A stretch of 64,000 bases of DNA from Ramlibacter albus (GTDB lineage Bacteria > Pseudomonadota > Gammaproteobacteria > Burkholderiales > Burkholderiaceae_C): assembly GCF_014297445.1 (NCBI RefSeq), contig NZ_JACORU010000003.1:248001-312000 (forward strand), read 5' to 3'. Shown piece by piece: positions 9,764-19,233 of this stretch (position 1 is the first letter of the stretch; the number at the start of each line of letters is the position of its first letter). The notes beneath the pieces were generated by a model. The model did not search any database and was not told where the DNA came from. It saw nothing but the letters and a program-made list of their open reading frames with translations. Position numbers and translations under genes: made by a program.

Positions 9764-10159
9764 CTAGTTGTTGTTTGCCGCCAGCTTCAGTAAGGGCTTT
9801 TCCTCGCCCACCAGCAGGGGTTTCAACTGGCCGGAGATGACGGCGCCCTGGTGCATTTCAAGCGCACGGTAGGAGACGTCGCCCTCGATCTGCGCCTTGG
9901 GCTGCAGCTCGAGCAGCTCGCGCGCGATGACGGGGCCGCGGACCGTGCCGTTGATGATGACGTGGTCCGCCTGGACCTCGCCCTGCACGGTGGCGGCCTC
10001 GGAAATGACCAGCAGGCTCGACGATTCGGGGTTGGCGCGGATGTCGCCGAACACCTCGCCGTCGACGCGCAGGCCTTCGGTGAACTTGATGTCGCCTTCG
10101 ATCCGGCTGCCGGTTGCGATCAGGCTCTTGATGGGGGGCTGGGCTTTCTTGCCGAACAT
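9764..10159 (-). CDS. Bactofilin family cytoskeletal protein
   Basis: A 131-residue protein with the bactofilin beta-helical core: short hydrophobic turns such as IEGDIKFTEGLRVDGEVFGD and VQADHVIINGTVRGPV, with flexible polar ends. Bactofilins polymerise without nucleotide and organise cell-wall enzymes or polarity factors. The open frame extends upstream, but the ATG giving MFGKKAQPP matches the short positively charged start common in the family. It follows the coiled-coil membrane protein by 25 bases and may be co-transcribed with it. Confidence 0.9.
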   Translation of the reverse strand: MFGKKAQPPIKSLIATGSRIEGDIKFTEGLRVDGEVFGDIRANPESSSLLVISEAATVQGEVQADHVIINGTVRGPVIARELLELQPKAQIEGDVSYRALEMHQGAVISGQLKPLLVGEEKPLLKLAANNN

Positions 10160-10184
10160 GTCTTTGGCTCCACAACGCGAAAGG

Positions 10185-10886
10185 TCACAGGGTAATCGTT
10201 TGCACAGCCTTTGTGGCCGTACCGTCGAGCACTTTGGCTGAGACGTTCTTGACAATTGCTGTAGGAGGAATGTCCACCATGCCTTCGACACGGCGGTACT
10301 GGCGCACCTGCAGCGGGCTGCCGGCGACCGGCATGGTCCACGGTTTGCCACCCATCGTGCCGCTCAGGCTGAGCTCGATCTTGCCGCGGAACTCGGGCGC
10401 GTTCTTCACGGGCTGGATCACCAGCACCTGCCACTTCAGCTGGCCGCCGGCCATCACCTCGGCCTGCAGGCCGCGGATGGCCACGCCTTCGGCGCCGGAG
10501 GACGGGATGAGCTTCTCGAAGAAGCCGAGGTCGTCGCGCAGCGCGCGGTTCTCGGCTTCCAGCTGCTTGATCTGTGCTGTCAGGCGCTCCTGCGCGGCCT
10601 TCTCCGTCGTGATGAGGCTCGCCGAGGTGTTGAGGATGGATTGCGCCTTGTCGCGCTCCTCGCGCATCTTGGCCATGTCGGCGCGCAGGCGGACGAGCTC
10701 CTCCTTGGCGCCGGTGTCGAGACCGGCGATGTCCTTGCCCAGCTCGAAGGCCCACAGCGCGATCGCGGCACAGAAGCCCAGCACGATGGCCGCCATGGCC
10801 CAGCGGATGGGCCACGGCATGGCGCTGCGCACCGCCATGCGCGGGGCGCTGATCGTGAGGCGTCTTCGCCAGAGCTTGAAACGCAT
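10185..10886 (-). CDS. Membrane-anchored coiled-coil protein (DUF6776-like)
   Basis: A 233-residue protein with one transmembrane helix (about residues 28-47, WAMAAIVLGFCAAIALWAF), a coiled coil with heptads (ELVRLRADMAKMREERDKAQ and TAQIKQLEAENRALRDDL), and a compact C-terminal domain of alternating hydrophobic strands. The layout matches the DUF6776 family found beside bactofilin genes in Burkholderiales. Function is unknown; a membrane tether for the bactofilin is possible but only inferred from adjacency. It lies downstream of rpsI beyond a terminator. Confidence 0.75.
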   Translation of the reverse strand: MRFKLWRRRLTISAPRMAVRSAMPWPIRWAMAAIVLGFCAAIALWAFELGKDIAGLDTGAKEELVRLRADMAKMREERDKAQSILNTSASLITTEKAAQERLTAQIKQLEAENRALRDDLGFFEKLIPSSGAEGVAIRGLQAEVMAGGQLKWQVLVIQPVKNAPEFRGKIELSLSGTMGGKPWTMPVAGSPLQVRQYRRVEGMVDIPPTAIVKNVSAKVLDGTATKAVQTITL

Positions 10887-10909
10887 CGTCTCCTCGGGTC
10901 CCCAGACAA

Positions 10910-10945
10910 CAAAGCCGCAGCAAGCTTGGGGCTTGTGCGGCTTTG
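10910..10945 (-). terminator. Intrinsic terminator of the rplM-rpsI operon
   Basis: A near-perfect hairpin has outer arms CAAAGCCGCA and TGCGGCTTTG, inner arms CAAGC and GCTTG, a five-base loop and one bulged G. On the minus strand the stem is followed by TTGTTGTCTG, a modest T-rich run. It lies 22 bases after the rpsI stop codon, the right position to end the ribosomal-protein transcript. Confidence 0.8.
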
Positions 10946-10967
10946 CCTGCCAGTTGCGAAGCTTTGT

Positions 10968-11360
10968 TTAGCGCTTCGAGAACTGCTTGCGACGGCGGGC
11001 GGAGTGCAGGCCGACCTTCTTGCGCTCGACCTCGCGAGCGTCACGCGTCACGAAGCCGGCTTGCGACAGCTGGGGCTTCAGGGCCGCGTCGTAGTCGATC
11101 AGGGCGCGCGTGATGCCGTGGCGCACCGCGCCGGCCTGGCCGGATTCACCGCCGCCGTGCACGTTGACCTGGATGTCGAACGCCTGCTCGTTGCCGGTGA
11201 GCACGAGGGGCTGGCGCGCGATCATGATCGACGTCTGGCGGCCGAAGAACTCGGCGATGTCCTTGCCGTTGACCGTGATCTTGCCGGAGCCCTTCTTGAG
11301 GAAGACACGGGCCACGCTGCTCTTGCGGCGGCCGGTGCCGTTGTTCCATTCACCGATCAT
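10968..11360 (-). CDS. rpsI: 30S ribosomal protein S9 (uS9)
   Basis: A 130-residue protein with the canonical [19 protein letters not shown] start region and the conserved basic end [10 protein letters not shown], whose terminal Lys-Arg reaches the P-site t[22 protein letters not shown] is the universal S9 signature. It is coupled to rplM by an ATGA overlap and followed by an intrinsic terminator. Confidence 0.99.
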   Translation of the reverse strand: MIGEWNNGTGRRKSSVARVFLKKGSGKITVNGKDIAEFFGRQTSIMIARQPLVLTGNEQAFDIQVNVHGGGESGQAGAVRHGITRALIDYDAALKPQLSQAGFVTRDAREVERKKVGLHSARRRKQFSKR

Positions 11361-11791
11361 GCTTTGATCTCCAGGGGCTTGGGCTGCTGCGCGGTGTGCG
11401 GGTGCTCGGCGCCGCCGTACACCTTCAGCTTCTTGATCATGGCGTAGCCGAGCGGGCCCTTGGGCAGCATGCCCTTGACGGCCTTCTCCAGCGCGCGGCC
11501 GGGGTGCTTGGCTTGCATTTCCTTGAACGTGGCCTGGCGGATGCCGCCCGGGTAACCTGTGTGGCGGTAGTAGACCTTGTCCGTTTCCTTCGAGCCCGTG
11601 ACACGGAGCTTGGAGGCGTTGATGACGATGATGAAATCGCCGGTATCGACGTGAGGCGTGTAGATGGCCTTGTGCTTGCCGCGCAGTCGGAGGGCAGCTT
11701 CGCTGGCTACCCGGCCGAGCACCTTGTCGGTGGCGTCAATCACAAACCACTCGTGCTTCACGTCAGCGGGCTTGGCGCTGAGTGTGGTCAT
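11357..11791 (-). CDS. rplM: 50S ribosomal protein L13 (uL13)
   Basis: A 144-residue protein, of normal length, with [31 protein letters not shown] and [10 protein letters not shown], all conserved in L13. It assembles early into the large subunit. It heads the rplM-rpsI operon. The start gives [15 protein letters not shown]; the frame runs further upstream, but no better start is visible. In E. coli L13 represses its own mRNA; the leader here (11792-11929, shared with the divergent rlmJ) shows no structure I can assign to that. Confidence 0.99.
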   Translation of the reverse strand: MTTLSAKPADVKHEWFVIDATDKVLGRVASEAALRLRGKHKAIYTPHVDTGDFIIVINASKLRVTGSKETDKVYYRHTGYPGGIRQATFKEMQAKHPGRALEKAVKGMLPKGPLGYAMIKKLKVYGGAEHPHTAQQPKPLEIKA

Positions 11792-11929
11792 AAGACTCTC
11801 GAGTTTGGTTTGGCGTGCCCTTTTCCGCGGTCGGCTTCCCTCTGGCGGGGATCTCTTAGGCGGTGTGAAAAGTCTTCGCCGCGGGGCATCAAAGCGCTGC
11901 GAAGCCCGCCATTCTACGACAATCGGGGG

Positions 11930-12805
11930 ATGTTCAGCTACCGCCACGGCTTCCACGCCGGTAACCACGCCGACGTCCTGAAGCACACGGTGCTCATCGC
12001 CGTCCTGAAGCACCTCACGGCCAAGCCCACGGCGATCACCGTGGTCGACACCCATGCGGGCGCCGGCCTGTACCGGCTGGATGACGACTTTGCGGCCACA
12101 TCCGGCGAGGCTGCGGAGGGGATCGTGCGGCTGAGGCAGCAGCCGCCCGAGCCTCTGGCCCCGCTGCTGGCCGACTACCTGGAACTGGTTGCCAGCTTCA
12201 ACAAGGCCGGTTCGCTCAAGGTGTACCCCGGCTCGCCCTTCGTCGCCCAGGCGCTGCTGCGGCCGGAAGCGAAGGACAAGCTGCGGCTGTTCGAGTTGCA
12301 CCCCACCGACAGCAAGGCGCTCGCGGCGCACGTGGAGCAGATCGAGGCGCAGCGCATGGTCACGCAGGTAAAGGCCGACGGCTTCGAGGGCTTGAAAGCG
12401 CACCTGCCGCCGCCCTCCCGGCGCGGCCTGGTGCTGATCGACCCGAGCTACGAGATCAAGACCGACTACGGCAAGGTCACGGCCTGCGTGCAGGACTCGT
12501 TGAAGCGCTTCGCCACCGGCACCTACATGGTCTGGTACCCCGTGATCCCGCGGCCGGAGGCGCACGACCTGCCGCGCCGACTGAAGACAGTCACCAACAA
12601 CGCCGGCAAACCGTGGCTGCACGCGGTGCTGAACATCGGCCATGCCGAAGCGAAGGCGGAGCGGCCGGGGCTCACGGCCAGCGGCGTCTTCGTGATCAAC
12701 CCGCCGCACACGTTGAAGGCGGGCCTGAAGCCCGCGCTGGAGCAGATGGTCGAGGCCCTCGGCCAGGGCCGCGGGCAGTCGCACCTGCTTGAAAGCGCGG
12801 GTTAG
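11930..12805 (+). CDS. rlmJ: 23S rRNA (adenine2030-N6)-methyltransferase RlmJ
   Basis: A 291-residue SAM-dependent methyltransferase. It opens with [19 protein letters not shown], the RlmJ/ComJ hallmark, and has the catalytic DPSY motif of N6-adenine methylases in [11 protein letters not shown]. It methylates A2030 of 23S rRNA. The start ATG sits only a few bases after the likely transcript start region, GGGGG providing a weak ribosome site. The stop overlaps the convergent CAP-domain gene by four bases. Confidence 0.96.
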   Translation: MFSYRHGFHAGNHADVLKHTVLIAVLKHLTAKPTAITVVDTHAGAGLYRLDDDFAATSGEAAEGIVRLRQQPPEPLAPLLADYLELVASFNKAGSLKVYPGSPFVAQALLRPEAKDKLRLFELHPTDSKALAAHVEQIEAQRMVTQVKADGFEGLKAHLPPPSRRGLVLIDPSYEIKTDYGKVTACVQDSLKRFATGTYMVWYPVIPRPEAHDLPRRLKTVTNNAGKPWLHAVLNIGHAEAKAERPGLTASGVFVINPPHTLKAGLKPALEQMVEALGQGRGQSHLLESAG

Positions 12806-13341
12806 GTGCGCCGGCCGAGGACCATCGTCCAGTAGCTGCCGTACGTCGTGCCGGGGCGCGCGATGCACGCCACGCCGATCTCGGTGAAGTCGGCATCCAT
12901 GATGTTGCGGCAATGCGCGGTGCTGCCGAGCCAGCCGCTCACCACGTTGTCGGCGGTGTACTGCTGGCCGGCGGCGATGTTCTCGCCAACGCTGGTCCAC
13001 TTGTAGCCGACCTTGTCGACGCGCGTCTCGGCCTGGGCGCCGCTGCGGTCGTTGTGGGAGAAGTAGTTGTTCTCCGCCATGTCGCGCGAGTGGCCCGAAG
13101 CCGCGCTGTAAAGCTGGCCGTTCCACGCCACCGGCTGCGCGCTGCCGAAGCGCTGGCCGCCGCAGTTGTAGCCGCGCGAGCGCGCGGCATTCACCTGCTG
13201 CAGGATGAGCTCGCGCATTCCGGGCACCTCGCAGGGCGCGCTCTTGAAAGGGCTGGCCGCAAAGGCGACGCCGTGGACGAGGGCGACGGCGGCAACCGCG
13301 GCAGCGAATCGGGAACGGTTCTTCAGGCACATGAAGGTCAT
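12802..13341 (-). CDS. Secreted CAP-domain (SCP/YkwD-like) protein
   Basis: A 179-residue protein with a signal peptide ([18 protein letters not shown]) and a CAP domain. [18 protein letters not shown] and [10 protein letters not shown] are the conserved blocks supplying the His/Glu cavity residues, and [15 protein letters not shown] is the C-terminal CAP motif. Bacterial members are extracytoplasmic and of mostly unknown biochemical activity. It is encoded between rlmJ and the divergent paa operon, with a 129-base gap holding the paa operator. Confidence 0.9.
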   Translation of the reverse strand: MTFMCLKNRSRFAAAVAAVALVHGVAFAASPFKSAPCEVPGMRELILQQVNAARSRGYNCGGQRFGSAQPVAWNGQLYSAASGHSRDMAENNYFSHNDRSGAQAETRVDKVGYKWTSVGENIAAGQQYTADNVVSGWLGSTAHCRNIMDADFTEIGVACIARPGTTYGSYWTMVLGRRT

Positions 13342-13427
13342 GGAGAGCGTCCTACATGCGTCGGTTCCTTCCTACATGCGTGTCAGGTGTATCCGACAGT
13401 ACCCGCCGTGAACTTTCCACGTATCCA

Positions 13428-13455
13428 AATTAACCGACCGATCGGTCGGTTAATT
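13428..13455. promoter_or_regulatory. 28-bp perfect palindrome, PaaR-type operator
   Basis: The half-site AATTAACCGACCGA is followed directly by its exact reverse complement. The core matches the ACCGACCG/CGGTCGGT-type palindrome reported for the TetR regulator PaaR in betaproteobacteria. It ends two bases before the paaA -10 box, so a bound repressor would block RNA polymerase; phenylacetyl-CoA is the known inducer. No PaaR gene is in the window. Confidence 0.85.
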
Positions 13456-13457
13456 GC

Positions 13458-13463
13458 TATACT
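13458..13463 (+). promoter_or_regulatory. -10 box of the paaA promoter
   Basis: TATACT is a near-consensus -10 hexamer ending seven bases before the paaA ATG. The -35 region falls within the PaaR-type palindrome and is a poor match to TTGACA. Initiation at the usual distance would place the first transcribed base at or next to the ATG, suggesting a leaderless or nearly leaderless message. Confidence 0.6.
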
Positions 13464-13470
13464 GCGGCCC

Positions 13471-14472
13471 ATGTACACCCAAGCCATGGATTTGCCGGAC
13501 GCGCAGCGGCTGCAGGCGGTCCCGGCGGGCGCCTCTGCCGAGCAGGTGGCGTTCGACGAGAAGATCGATGCGGACCGCAAGGTCGAGCCGCAGGACTGGA
13601 TGCCCGAGGCGTACCGCAAGACGCTCGTGCGGCAGATCAGCCAACACGCGCACAGCGAGATCATCGGCATGCAGCCCGAGGGTAACTGGATCAGCCGCGC
13701 GCCCTCGCTCAAGCGCAAGGCCATCCTGCTGGCCAAGGTGCAGGACGAAGGCGGCCACGGCCTGTACCTCTACAGCGCAGCCGAAACACTGGGCGTGAGC
13801 CGAGACCAGCTGCTCGACGGGTTGCACACCGGCAAGGCCAAGTACAGCTCCATCTTCAACTACCCCACGCTCACGTGGGCGGACGTCGGCGTGATCGGCT
13901 GGCTGGTCGACGGCGCGGCGATCATGAACCAGATCCCCATCTGCCGCTGCAGCTACGGCCCGTACGCGCGCGCGATGATCCGCATCTGCAAGGAAGAAAG
14001 CTTCCACCAGCGCCAGGGCTTCGAGTCGCTCATGACGCAGATGCGCGGCACGCAGGCGCAGCGCGACATGGTGCAGGACGCGGTGAACCGCTGGTGGTGG
14101 CCCGTGCTCGCGATGTTCGGCCCGCCGGACAAGGACAGCCCCAACAGCGCCACCAGCATGCGCTGGGGCATCAAGCGCATCAGCAACGACGACCTGCGGC
14201 AGAAGTTCGTGGACGCGACGATCCCGCAGGCGGAGATCCTCGGTGTCACCGTGCCCGACCCCGACCTGAAGTTCAACGAAGCGACCGGCCACTGGGAATA
14301 CGGCGCGATCGACTGGGACGACTTCTGGGCCGTGGTCAACGGCAACGGCCCGTGCAACAAGGAGCGCCTCGCCACCCGCGTGAAGGCGCACGAACAGGGC
14401 CAGTGGGTGCGCGACGCCGCGCTGGCCCATGCGCGCAAGCAGAAGGCGCGGCAGATGAAGGAAGCAGCATGA
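13471..14472 (+). CDS. paaA: Phenylacetyl-CoA epoxidase subunit PaaA (catalytic)
   Basis: The 333-residue oxygenase subunit of the phenylacetyl-CoA 1,2-epoxidase carries diiron-ligand motifs ([40 protein letters not shown]). With PaaC it inserts oxygen into the aromatic ring of phenylacetyl-CoA. It is the first gene of paaABCDE. The chosen ATG has no Shine-Dalgarno sequence and lies right after the -10 box; an in-frame ATG fifteen bases downstream (MDLPDAQ) also lacks one. The sequence does not decide between them. Confidence 0.97.
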   Translation: MYTQAMDLPDAQRLQAVPAGASAEQVAFDEKIDADRKVEPQDWMPEAYRKTLVRQISQHAHSEIIGMQPEGNWISRAPSLKRKAILLAKVQDEGGHGLYLYSAAETLGVSRDQLLDGLHTGKAKYSSIFNYPTLTWADVGVIGWLVDGAAIMNQIPICRCSYGPYARAMIRICKEESFHQRQGFESLMTQMRGTQAQRDMVQDAVNRWWWPVLAMFGPPDKDSPNSATSMRWGIKRISNDDLRQKFVDATIPQAEILGVTVPDPDLKFNEATGHWEYGAIDWDDFWAVVNGNGPCNKERLATRVKAHEQGQWVRDAALAHARKQKARQMKEAA

Positions 14473-14765
14473 GCGCAGACGCCCGCAACGAGTGGCCCCT
14501 CTGGGAAGTGTTCGTCCGCAGCAAGCAGGGCCTGGAACACAAGCACTGCGGCAGCCTGCACGCCGCCGACGCGCAGCAGGCGCTGCAGATGGCGCGCGAC
14601 GTGTACACGCGCCGCCAGGAAGGCGTGAGCATCTGGGTGGTGCCGTCTTCGGCGATCACCGCGTCGCTGCCCGACGAGAAGGCGGAGCTGTTCGAGCCGA
14701 TGGCCGACAAGATCTACCGCCACCCGACGTTCTACGAGATCCCCGACGAAGTGGGGCACATGTGA
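14469..14765 (+). CDS. paaB: Phenylacetyl-CoA epoxidase subunit PaaB
   Basis: A 98-residue small subunit beginning with a polar leader and then [21 protein letters not shown], the family's signature (split here by residue limit only in description, not in the gene). PaaB bridges the PaaA-PaaC catalytic dimers in the multicomponent epoxidase. [20 protein letters not shown] is also conserved. It starts within the paaA stop codon (ATGA), so the subunits are translationally coupled. Confidence 0.96.
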   Translation: MSADARNEWPLWEVFVRSKQGLEHKHCGSLHAADAQQALQMARDVYTRRQEGVSIWVVPSSAITASLPDEKAELFEPMADKIYRHPTFYEIPDEVGHM

Positions 14766-15544
14766 AGGCGCCCGTCGAGTACCTGCTGCACCTCGCGGAC
14801 AACGCCCTGATCCTCGGCCAGCGCAACGCCGAGTGGACCGGGCACGGCCCCGTGCTGGAAGAGGACATCGCGCTCGCGAACATCAGCCTCGACCTGATCG
14901 GGCAGGCGCGCCTGCTTTACCAGCACGCGGCATCGATCCTCGGCAACGGCGCGACGGAAGACACGCTCGCGTACTTCCGCGACTCGCACGAGTTCCGCAA
15001 CCACACGCTCGTCGAACTGCCGCACCATGGCCCGCTGGCCGGCACCGCCATCGCGGACCGCGACTACGCCACCACGATCGCACGCAACTTCCTCTACAGC
15101 GCGTTCATGCTGCTGCTGTGGGAGGCGCTGCAGTCGTCGAAAGACGAGCAGCTCGCCGCCATCGCCGCGAAGTCGCTGAAGGAAACGCGCTACCACCTGC
15201 GCCATGCGCGCGACTGGGTGATCCGGCTCGGTGACGGCACCGCCGAATCGCAGCGCCGCATGCAGGCCGCGTTCGAGCACCTGCTGCCGTACACGCAGGA
15301 GTTCTGGACCGCCTCGCCGCACGAAGAGCAGGCCGTGCGCGACGGCACCGGCGTGGACACGGCCTCGATCCGCGAGGCGTGGGAAGCCGAAGTCGACGAG
15401 ACGCTGCGCGAAGCGACGCTCGTGCGCCCTGACGCCAAGGGCTACGTGCCGCGCGGCAAGGTCGGCCTGCATTCGGAGCACCTCAGCTACGTGCTGGCGG
15501 AGATGCAATCGCTCGCCCGCCAGCACCCCGGGGCAACGTGGTGA
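14762..15544 (+). CDS. paaC: Phenylacetyl-CoA epoxidase subunit PaaC
   Basis: The 260-residue structural partner of PaaA, a ferritin-like subunit without a functional diiron site in characterised homologues. LADNALILGQRNAEWTGHGP and NISLDLIGQARLLYQHA near the start and KETRYHLRHARDWVIRLGDG in the middle are typical. Translation begins at a GTG overlapping the paaB stop by four bases; no nearby in-frame ATG exists. It sits third in the operon, as in E. coli and Pseudomonas paa clusters. Confidence 0.96.
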   Translation: MKAPVEYLLHLADNALILGQRNAEWTGHGPVLEEDIALANISLDLIGQARLLYQHAASILGNGATEDTLAYFRDSHEFRNHTLVELPHHGPLAGTAIADRDYATTIARNFLYSAFMLLLWEALQSSKDEQLAAIAAKSLKETRYHLRHARDWVIRLGDGTAESQRRMQAAFEHLLPYTQEFWTASPHEEQAVRDGTGVDTASIREAWEAEVDETLREATLVRPDAKGYVPRGKVGLHSEHLSYVLAEMQSLARQHPGATW

Positions 15545-16044
15545 CCACAGCCACCGAGCAGGCCTGGCAACTGCTCGAACAGGTGCCCGACCCGGAGATC
15601 CCGGTCGTGAGCATCCGCGAGCTGGGCATCCTGCGCGAAGTGAACGAGTCCGCGGGTGGCGAGCTGGAGGTGGTGATCACGCCCACCTACAACGGCTGCC
15701 CGGCGATGGACCAGATCGAGCACGACGTGCGTGCGCTGCTGCAATCGCACAACCTGCGCGCCCGCGTCGTCACTCGGCTCGCGCCCGCGTGGACCACCGA
15801 CTGGATCACGCCGGAAGCGCGCACCAAGCTGCGCGAGTTCGGCATTGCCCCGCCGGGTCAGAGCGCCGCCAGCGTCGTGCAGTTCGCACGCCGCCGTGCT
15901 CCTGCGATGGGCGAGAGCGTGCCTTGCCCGCACTGCGGCTCGCACAACACCACCGAAACCTCGCACTTCGGCTCCACCGCGTGCAAGGCTCTCTACAAGT
16001 GCCTCGACTGCCTCGAGCCCTTCGACCACTTCAAGCCTTACTGA
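15541..16044 (+). CDS. paaD: Phenylacetyl-CoA epoxidase maturation protein PaaD
   Basis: A 167-residue protein with an N-terminal MIP18 (DUF59) domain (VPDPEIPVVSIRELGI, TYNGCPAMD) and a C-terminal zinc-ribbon-like region, CPHCGS then CKALYKCLDC. PaaD-type proteins are thought to help insert metal or Fe-S clusters into the epoxidase system. The GTG at 15541 overlaps the paaC stop by four bases; another GTG three bases upstream is equally in frame. Length is typical. Confidence 0.94.
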   Translation: MTTATEQAWQLLEQVPDPEIPVVSIRELGILREVNESAGGELEVVITPTYNGCPAMDQIEHDVRALLQSHNLRARVVTRLAPAWTTDWITPEARTKLREFGIAPPGQSAASVVQFARRRAPAMGESVPCPHCGSHNTTETSHFGSTACKALYKCLDCLEPFDHFKPY

Positions 16045-17132
16045 TGGCGCTCCATTTCCATCCCCTGAAGATCAAGCGCGTGACGCCCGATGCCGCGGGT
16101 GCCGCTGCCATCACGTTCGATGTGCCGGAAAGCCTCAAGAAGGACTTCGACTTCCGGCCCGGCCAGTTCCTCACGTTGCGGGCGATGATCGACGGCCACG
16201 ACGTGCGCCGCAATTACTCCATCTGCAGCGCGCACCAGCGCTACGACACGGACGGCGAGATCGAAGTCGGCATCAAGCCGGTGGAAGGCGGCGTGTTCTC
16301 GCGCTGGGCCGTGAGCCACCTGCGCGAAGGCACGACGCTCGACGTGATGCCACCCGACGGCCGCTTCACCTTGCGCGCTGCCGACGCGCGGCACCGCGTC
16401 GGGTTCGCCGCGGGCTCGGGCATCACCCCCATCCTGTCGATCATCTCGAGCACGCTCGCGGCCGAACCCGATTCGCGCTTCACGCTGGTCTACTGCAACC
16501 AGCGCGTGAACACGATCATGTTCAACGAGGCGCTGCAGGACCTGAAGGACCGCTACACCTCGCGCCTCACGCTCATCCACCTGCTGTCGCGCCAGCCCAC
16601 CGAAGTGGAGCTGCTGCACGGCCGCCTCGACGAAGCCAAGGTGCGCGAGCTGCTGCAGGCGCTGCTGCCCGCCTCCGACATCGACGAGGCTTTCATCTGC
16701 GGCCCCGAAGGGATGATCGACGGCTGCGAGCGCGCCTTGCACCAGGCCGGCGTGCCGCGCGAGCGCGTGCACACCGAGCGCTTCTTCACGCCGGGTGCGC
16801 CCGCGCCGACCAGCGCGCCGCGCTCGATCGCCAGGGAGCATCCCGAGCAGGCGTCGCACGAGCTGGAAGTGATCCTCGACGGCAAGACCCACCATCTCGC
16901 CATGGCCGACGGCGACCGCGTGCTCGACGTCGCGCTGGAAGCGGGCCTGGACCTGCCCTACTCGTGCAAAGGCGGCGTGTGCTGCACCTGCCGCGCGCGC
17001 GTGATCGAAGGCAAGGTGGAGATGGAGAAGAACTACACGCTCGAAGCCGCCGAGATGGAGCGCGGGTTCGTGCTCACGTGCCAGTCGCGGCCGCTCACGA
17101 AGAAAGTGGTCGTCAGCTACGACGAGCGCTGA
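16044..17132 (+). CDS. paaE: Phenylacetyl-CoA epoxidase reductase subunit PaaE
   Basis: A 362-residue electron-transfer subunit. The FAD domain (RRNYSICSA) and NAD(P)H domain (GFAAGSGITPILSI) of the ferredoxin-reductase type fill residues 1 to about 240. A plant-type 2Fe-2S domain follows, with cysteines in SCKGGVCCTCRA and FVLTCQS. It passes electrons from NADPH to the PaaA diiron centre. It overlaps paaD by one base (TGATG) and ends the visible operon; paaZ, paaG and paaK are not in this window. Confidence 0.96.
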   Translation: MALHFHPLKIKRVTPDAAGAAAITFDVPESLKKDFDFRPGQFLTLRAMIDGHDVRRNYSICSAHQRYDTDGEIEVGIKPVEGGVFSRWAVSHLREGTTLDVMPPDGRFTLRAADARHRVGFAAGSGITPILSIISSTLAAEPDSRFTLVYCNQRVNTIMFNEALQDLKDRYTSRLTLIHLLSRQPTEVELLHGRLDEAKVRELLQALLPASDIDEAFICGPEGMIDGCERALHQAGVPRERVHTERFFTPGAPAPTSAPRSIAREHPEQASHELEVILDGKTHHLAMADGDRVLDVALEAGLDLPYSCKGGVCCTCRARVIEGKVEMEKNYTLEAAEMERGFVLTCQSRPLTKKVVVSYDER

Positions 17133-17699
17133 CTAGGAACAGCGCGACTTGAAGTTCTCTTCGAAGCGCTTCAGGTCCGCCTTCTCGCCGTCGCTCAAGT
17201 CCGTGCGCCGCTGCTTGATCGCGAGGATGCGCTTCGACTCGTCGCACTGCGCCTGCTGCTGCTTCGTGCGCTCCACGGCCTGCGCCTGCGACTGGCGCTC
17301 GGCCACTTTCTGCTGGCGCTGGTCGCGCTGGTCGCGGTTGAACTGGGTGCGCGCCTCCGCCTCCTCCTCGCCGCACTCGCGCTGGTAGTCGCGCTGCATG
17401 GTGTAGAGCGTGTCGGACTTCAGGCCACGCGCGGGGGCGGTGCGGATGGCGTCGTGCAGCCCGCTGCAACGCGCGCTCATGTAGCGCAGGTGCCCGGGTG
17501 CCTCGCCCAGGCGCGGCATCGCCGGGGTGTACGTCGGCGAACTCGGCGCGGGGCCGTAATAGACCATGCCGCTCTCGCCGCTGCACGGCCGGTCCGAGAG
17601 GTAGGTGGCGCCGCTGGAGGTGCGGCACTGGTAGCGGTTCTGGGCAGCGGCGCTGCCGGCGGCCAGCAACAGCACGCCCAGGCAGAGGATCGTTCTCAT
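17133..17699 (-). CDS. Secreted protein of unknown function, Cys-pair N-terminus and charged helix
   Basis: This 188-residue protein has a signal peptide (ILCLGVLLLAAGSAAA-QN) followed by YQCRTSSGATYLSDRPC, which resembles the DUF4124-type motif of small periplasmic proteins. Residues from about 115 form a glutamine- and charge-rich helix (FNRDQRDQRQQKVAERQ), likely coiled coil, ending in a last Cys. No enzyme motif is visible. The ATG at 17699 has GGAAGGG at good spacing; an in-frame ATG six bases upstream would abut that site. It is convergent with paaE, with no gap. Confidence 0.75.
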   Translation of the reverse strand: MRTILCLGVLLLAAGSAAAQNRYQCRTSSGATYLSDRPCSGESGMVYYGPAPSSPTYTPAMPRLGEAPGHLRYMSARCSGLHDAIRTAPARGLKSDTLYTMQRDYQRECGEEEAEARTQFNRDQRDQRQQKVAERQSQAQAVERTKQQQAQCDESKRILAIKQRRTDLSDGEKADLKRFEENFKSRCS

Positions 17700-17866
17700 C
17701 GTCATCCCTTCCACCCGTAATAGTACCAAGGCATTCGCCGCAGAATCCAGCCCTATGGACGCGGCAACGCTGGGTGCAACGCTAGGAAGTCACGGACTCG
17801 GCCCCTGGCGCGCGCGGCCGCTGGGGGCCAGCTACCTCGCGCAGTCGCTGCGCACGGCGCCCGAGG

Positions 17867-18412
17867 TCATTGCGTCGGCCGCTTGATGATGCGCAGCACC
17901 ACTTCCCTGAGCCCGCCGCCCGCGTCGAGCATGCCAAGCGCGCGCGCCGCCGCGCGGCTCAAATCGATGATGCGCTGCTTGATGTGCGGCCCGCGATCGT
18001 TGATGCGCACCTCCACGCTGCGGCCGTCGTCGGGGTTCTCGACGCGCACCACCGTGCCGAAAGGCAGCGTCGGGTGAGCCGCCGTCAGCGCGTGCATGTC
18101 GAAGCGCTCGCCGCTCGCCGTGCGGCGGCCGTGGAAGCGCGGGCCGTACCAGGAGGCGACGCCGCGGTCATGCGGCTGGGCGGCCTCCGGGTCGGCGGGC
18201 TGCGCGGACGGGTCGCCGCCCTGCCCGATCGCGGCCGGCGCGTCGCCCTCCTCCGGCGTGGCCGGTGAGGGCGGGCCGCTTTCGGGCGGGGCTCCCGGCA
18301 CCTCCACGCCGGCCGGCGCCCCGGGCGACTCGCCCGGCAGCTCCTGCGCAGGCACGGCCCACGCGGCAACGAGCAGCATCACGGCCACGACGGGCGCCGC
18401 GAGCCGCTTCAC
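17867..18412 (-). CDS. rlpA: RlpA-like septal lytic transglycosylase/lipoprotein-type protein
   Basis: A 181-residue protein with a signal sequence, then a long Pro/Ala/Gly-rich linker (about residues 25-85), then a double-psi beta-barrel: [28 protein letters not shown] and VRINDRGP are the RlpA hallmarks. RlpA cleaves naked glycan strands at the septum in Pseudomonas. No SPOR domain follows and no lipobox Cys is evident, so it is a short form. It starts at GTG overlapping the metF stop (GTGA), making it the last gene of the ahcY operon. The 167-base gap before the upstream 17.1-kb gene holds nothing clear. Confidence 0.88.
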   Translation of the reverse strand: MKRLAAPVVAVMLLVAAWAVPAQELPGESPGAPAGVEVPGAPPESGPPSPATPEEGDAPAAIGQGGDPSAQPADPEAAQPHDRGVASWYGPRFHGRRTASGERFDMHALTAAHPTLPFGTVVRVENPDDGRSVEVRINDRGPHIKQRIIDLSRAAARALGMLDAGGGLREVVLRIIKRPTQ

Positions 18413-19233
18413 GCCGCCAGCCTCCGGCAGATTTCCGCTGTCGCGGTGGCCTGGTTCATCGTGTAGAAGTGGAAGCCCGGCGCGCCGCCGTCGCGCAGCC
18501 GCTCGCACAGCGCCGCGACGACGTCCGCGCCGAACGACTTGATCGACGCGCTGTCGTCGCCGAAGTTTTGCAAACGGGTGCGGATCCAGCGCGGGATCTC
18601 GGCGCCGCAGTTGTCGGAAAAACGCATGAGCTGGGTGGAGTTGGTGATCGGCATGATGCCTGCAACCACCGGAACCAGCACGCCGCGCTTGCCGAGCTCA
18701 TCCATGAACCGGAAATACGCATCCGCGTTGAAGAAGTATTGCGTGATGCCCGAGTCGGCGCCCGCCTCCACCTTCGCGATGAAGGCTTCGAGGTCCGACA
18801 CCGGCGACTTCGCCTGCGGATGCATCTCCGGATACGCCGCCACCTCGATGTGGAAGTGCCGGCCGGTCTCCGCGCGGATGAACGCCACCAGATCGCTTGA
18901 ATAGCGGAACTCGCCGCCGATGCCATAACCGCTGGGCAGGTCGCCCCGAAGCGCGACGATTCGCTTGATGCCGGCGGCCATGTATGCGGCCAGGCGGTCG
19001 CGGATGGTCTCGCGTGTCTGGCCGATGCACGACAGGTGCGGCGCCGCGGCCACGCCCTCGGCCATGATCTCCTTGACCGATTGCAGCGTGCCCTCCTGCG
19101 TGGAGCCGCCCGCACCGAAGGTCACGGAGCAGAACTCGGGCTTGAGTGCGTAGAGCTGCTTGCGCACGCCCCGCAGCTTTTCGACGCCTTCGGGCGTCTT
19201 GGGGGGGAAGAATTCGAGACTGATGGGCAGCAT
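18409..19233 (-). CDS. metF: Methylenetetrahydrofolate reductase
   Basis: A 274-residue flavoprotein: [12 protein letters not shown] at the start, [17 protein letters not shown] and RGDLPSG are the MTHFR signatures. It reduces 5,10-methylene-THF to 5-methyl-THF, the methyl donor for methionine synthesis. It lies between tlyA (one-base overlap, TGATG) and rlpA (four-base overlap) in an operon led by ahcY, so homocysteine release by AhcY and methyl supply are co-expressed under the SAH riboswitch. Confidence 0.97.
   Translation of the reverse strand: MLPISLEFFPPKTPEGVEKLRGVRKQLYALKPEFCSVTFGAGGSTQEGTLQSVKEIMAEGVAAAPHLSCIGQTRETIRDRLAAYMAAGIKRIVALRGDLPSGYGIGGEFRYSSDLVAFIRAETGRHFHIEVAAYPEMHPQAKSPVSDLEAFIAKVEAGADSGITQYFFNADAYFRFMDELGKRGVLVPVVAGIMPITNSTQLMRFSDNCGAEIPRWIRTRLQNFGDDSASIKSFGADVVAALCERLRDGGAPGFHFYTMNQATATAEICRRLAA

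Noticed and set aside
17755..17886. Possible 43-residue ORF between the 17.1-kb gene and rlpA
   Set aside because: It has no ribosome site, no recognisable similarity and overlaps the rlpA 3' end on the other strand.
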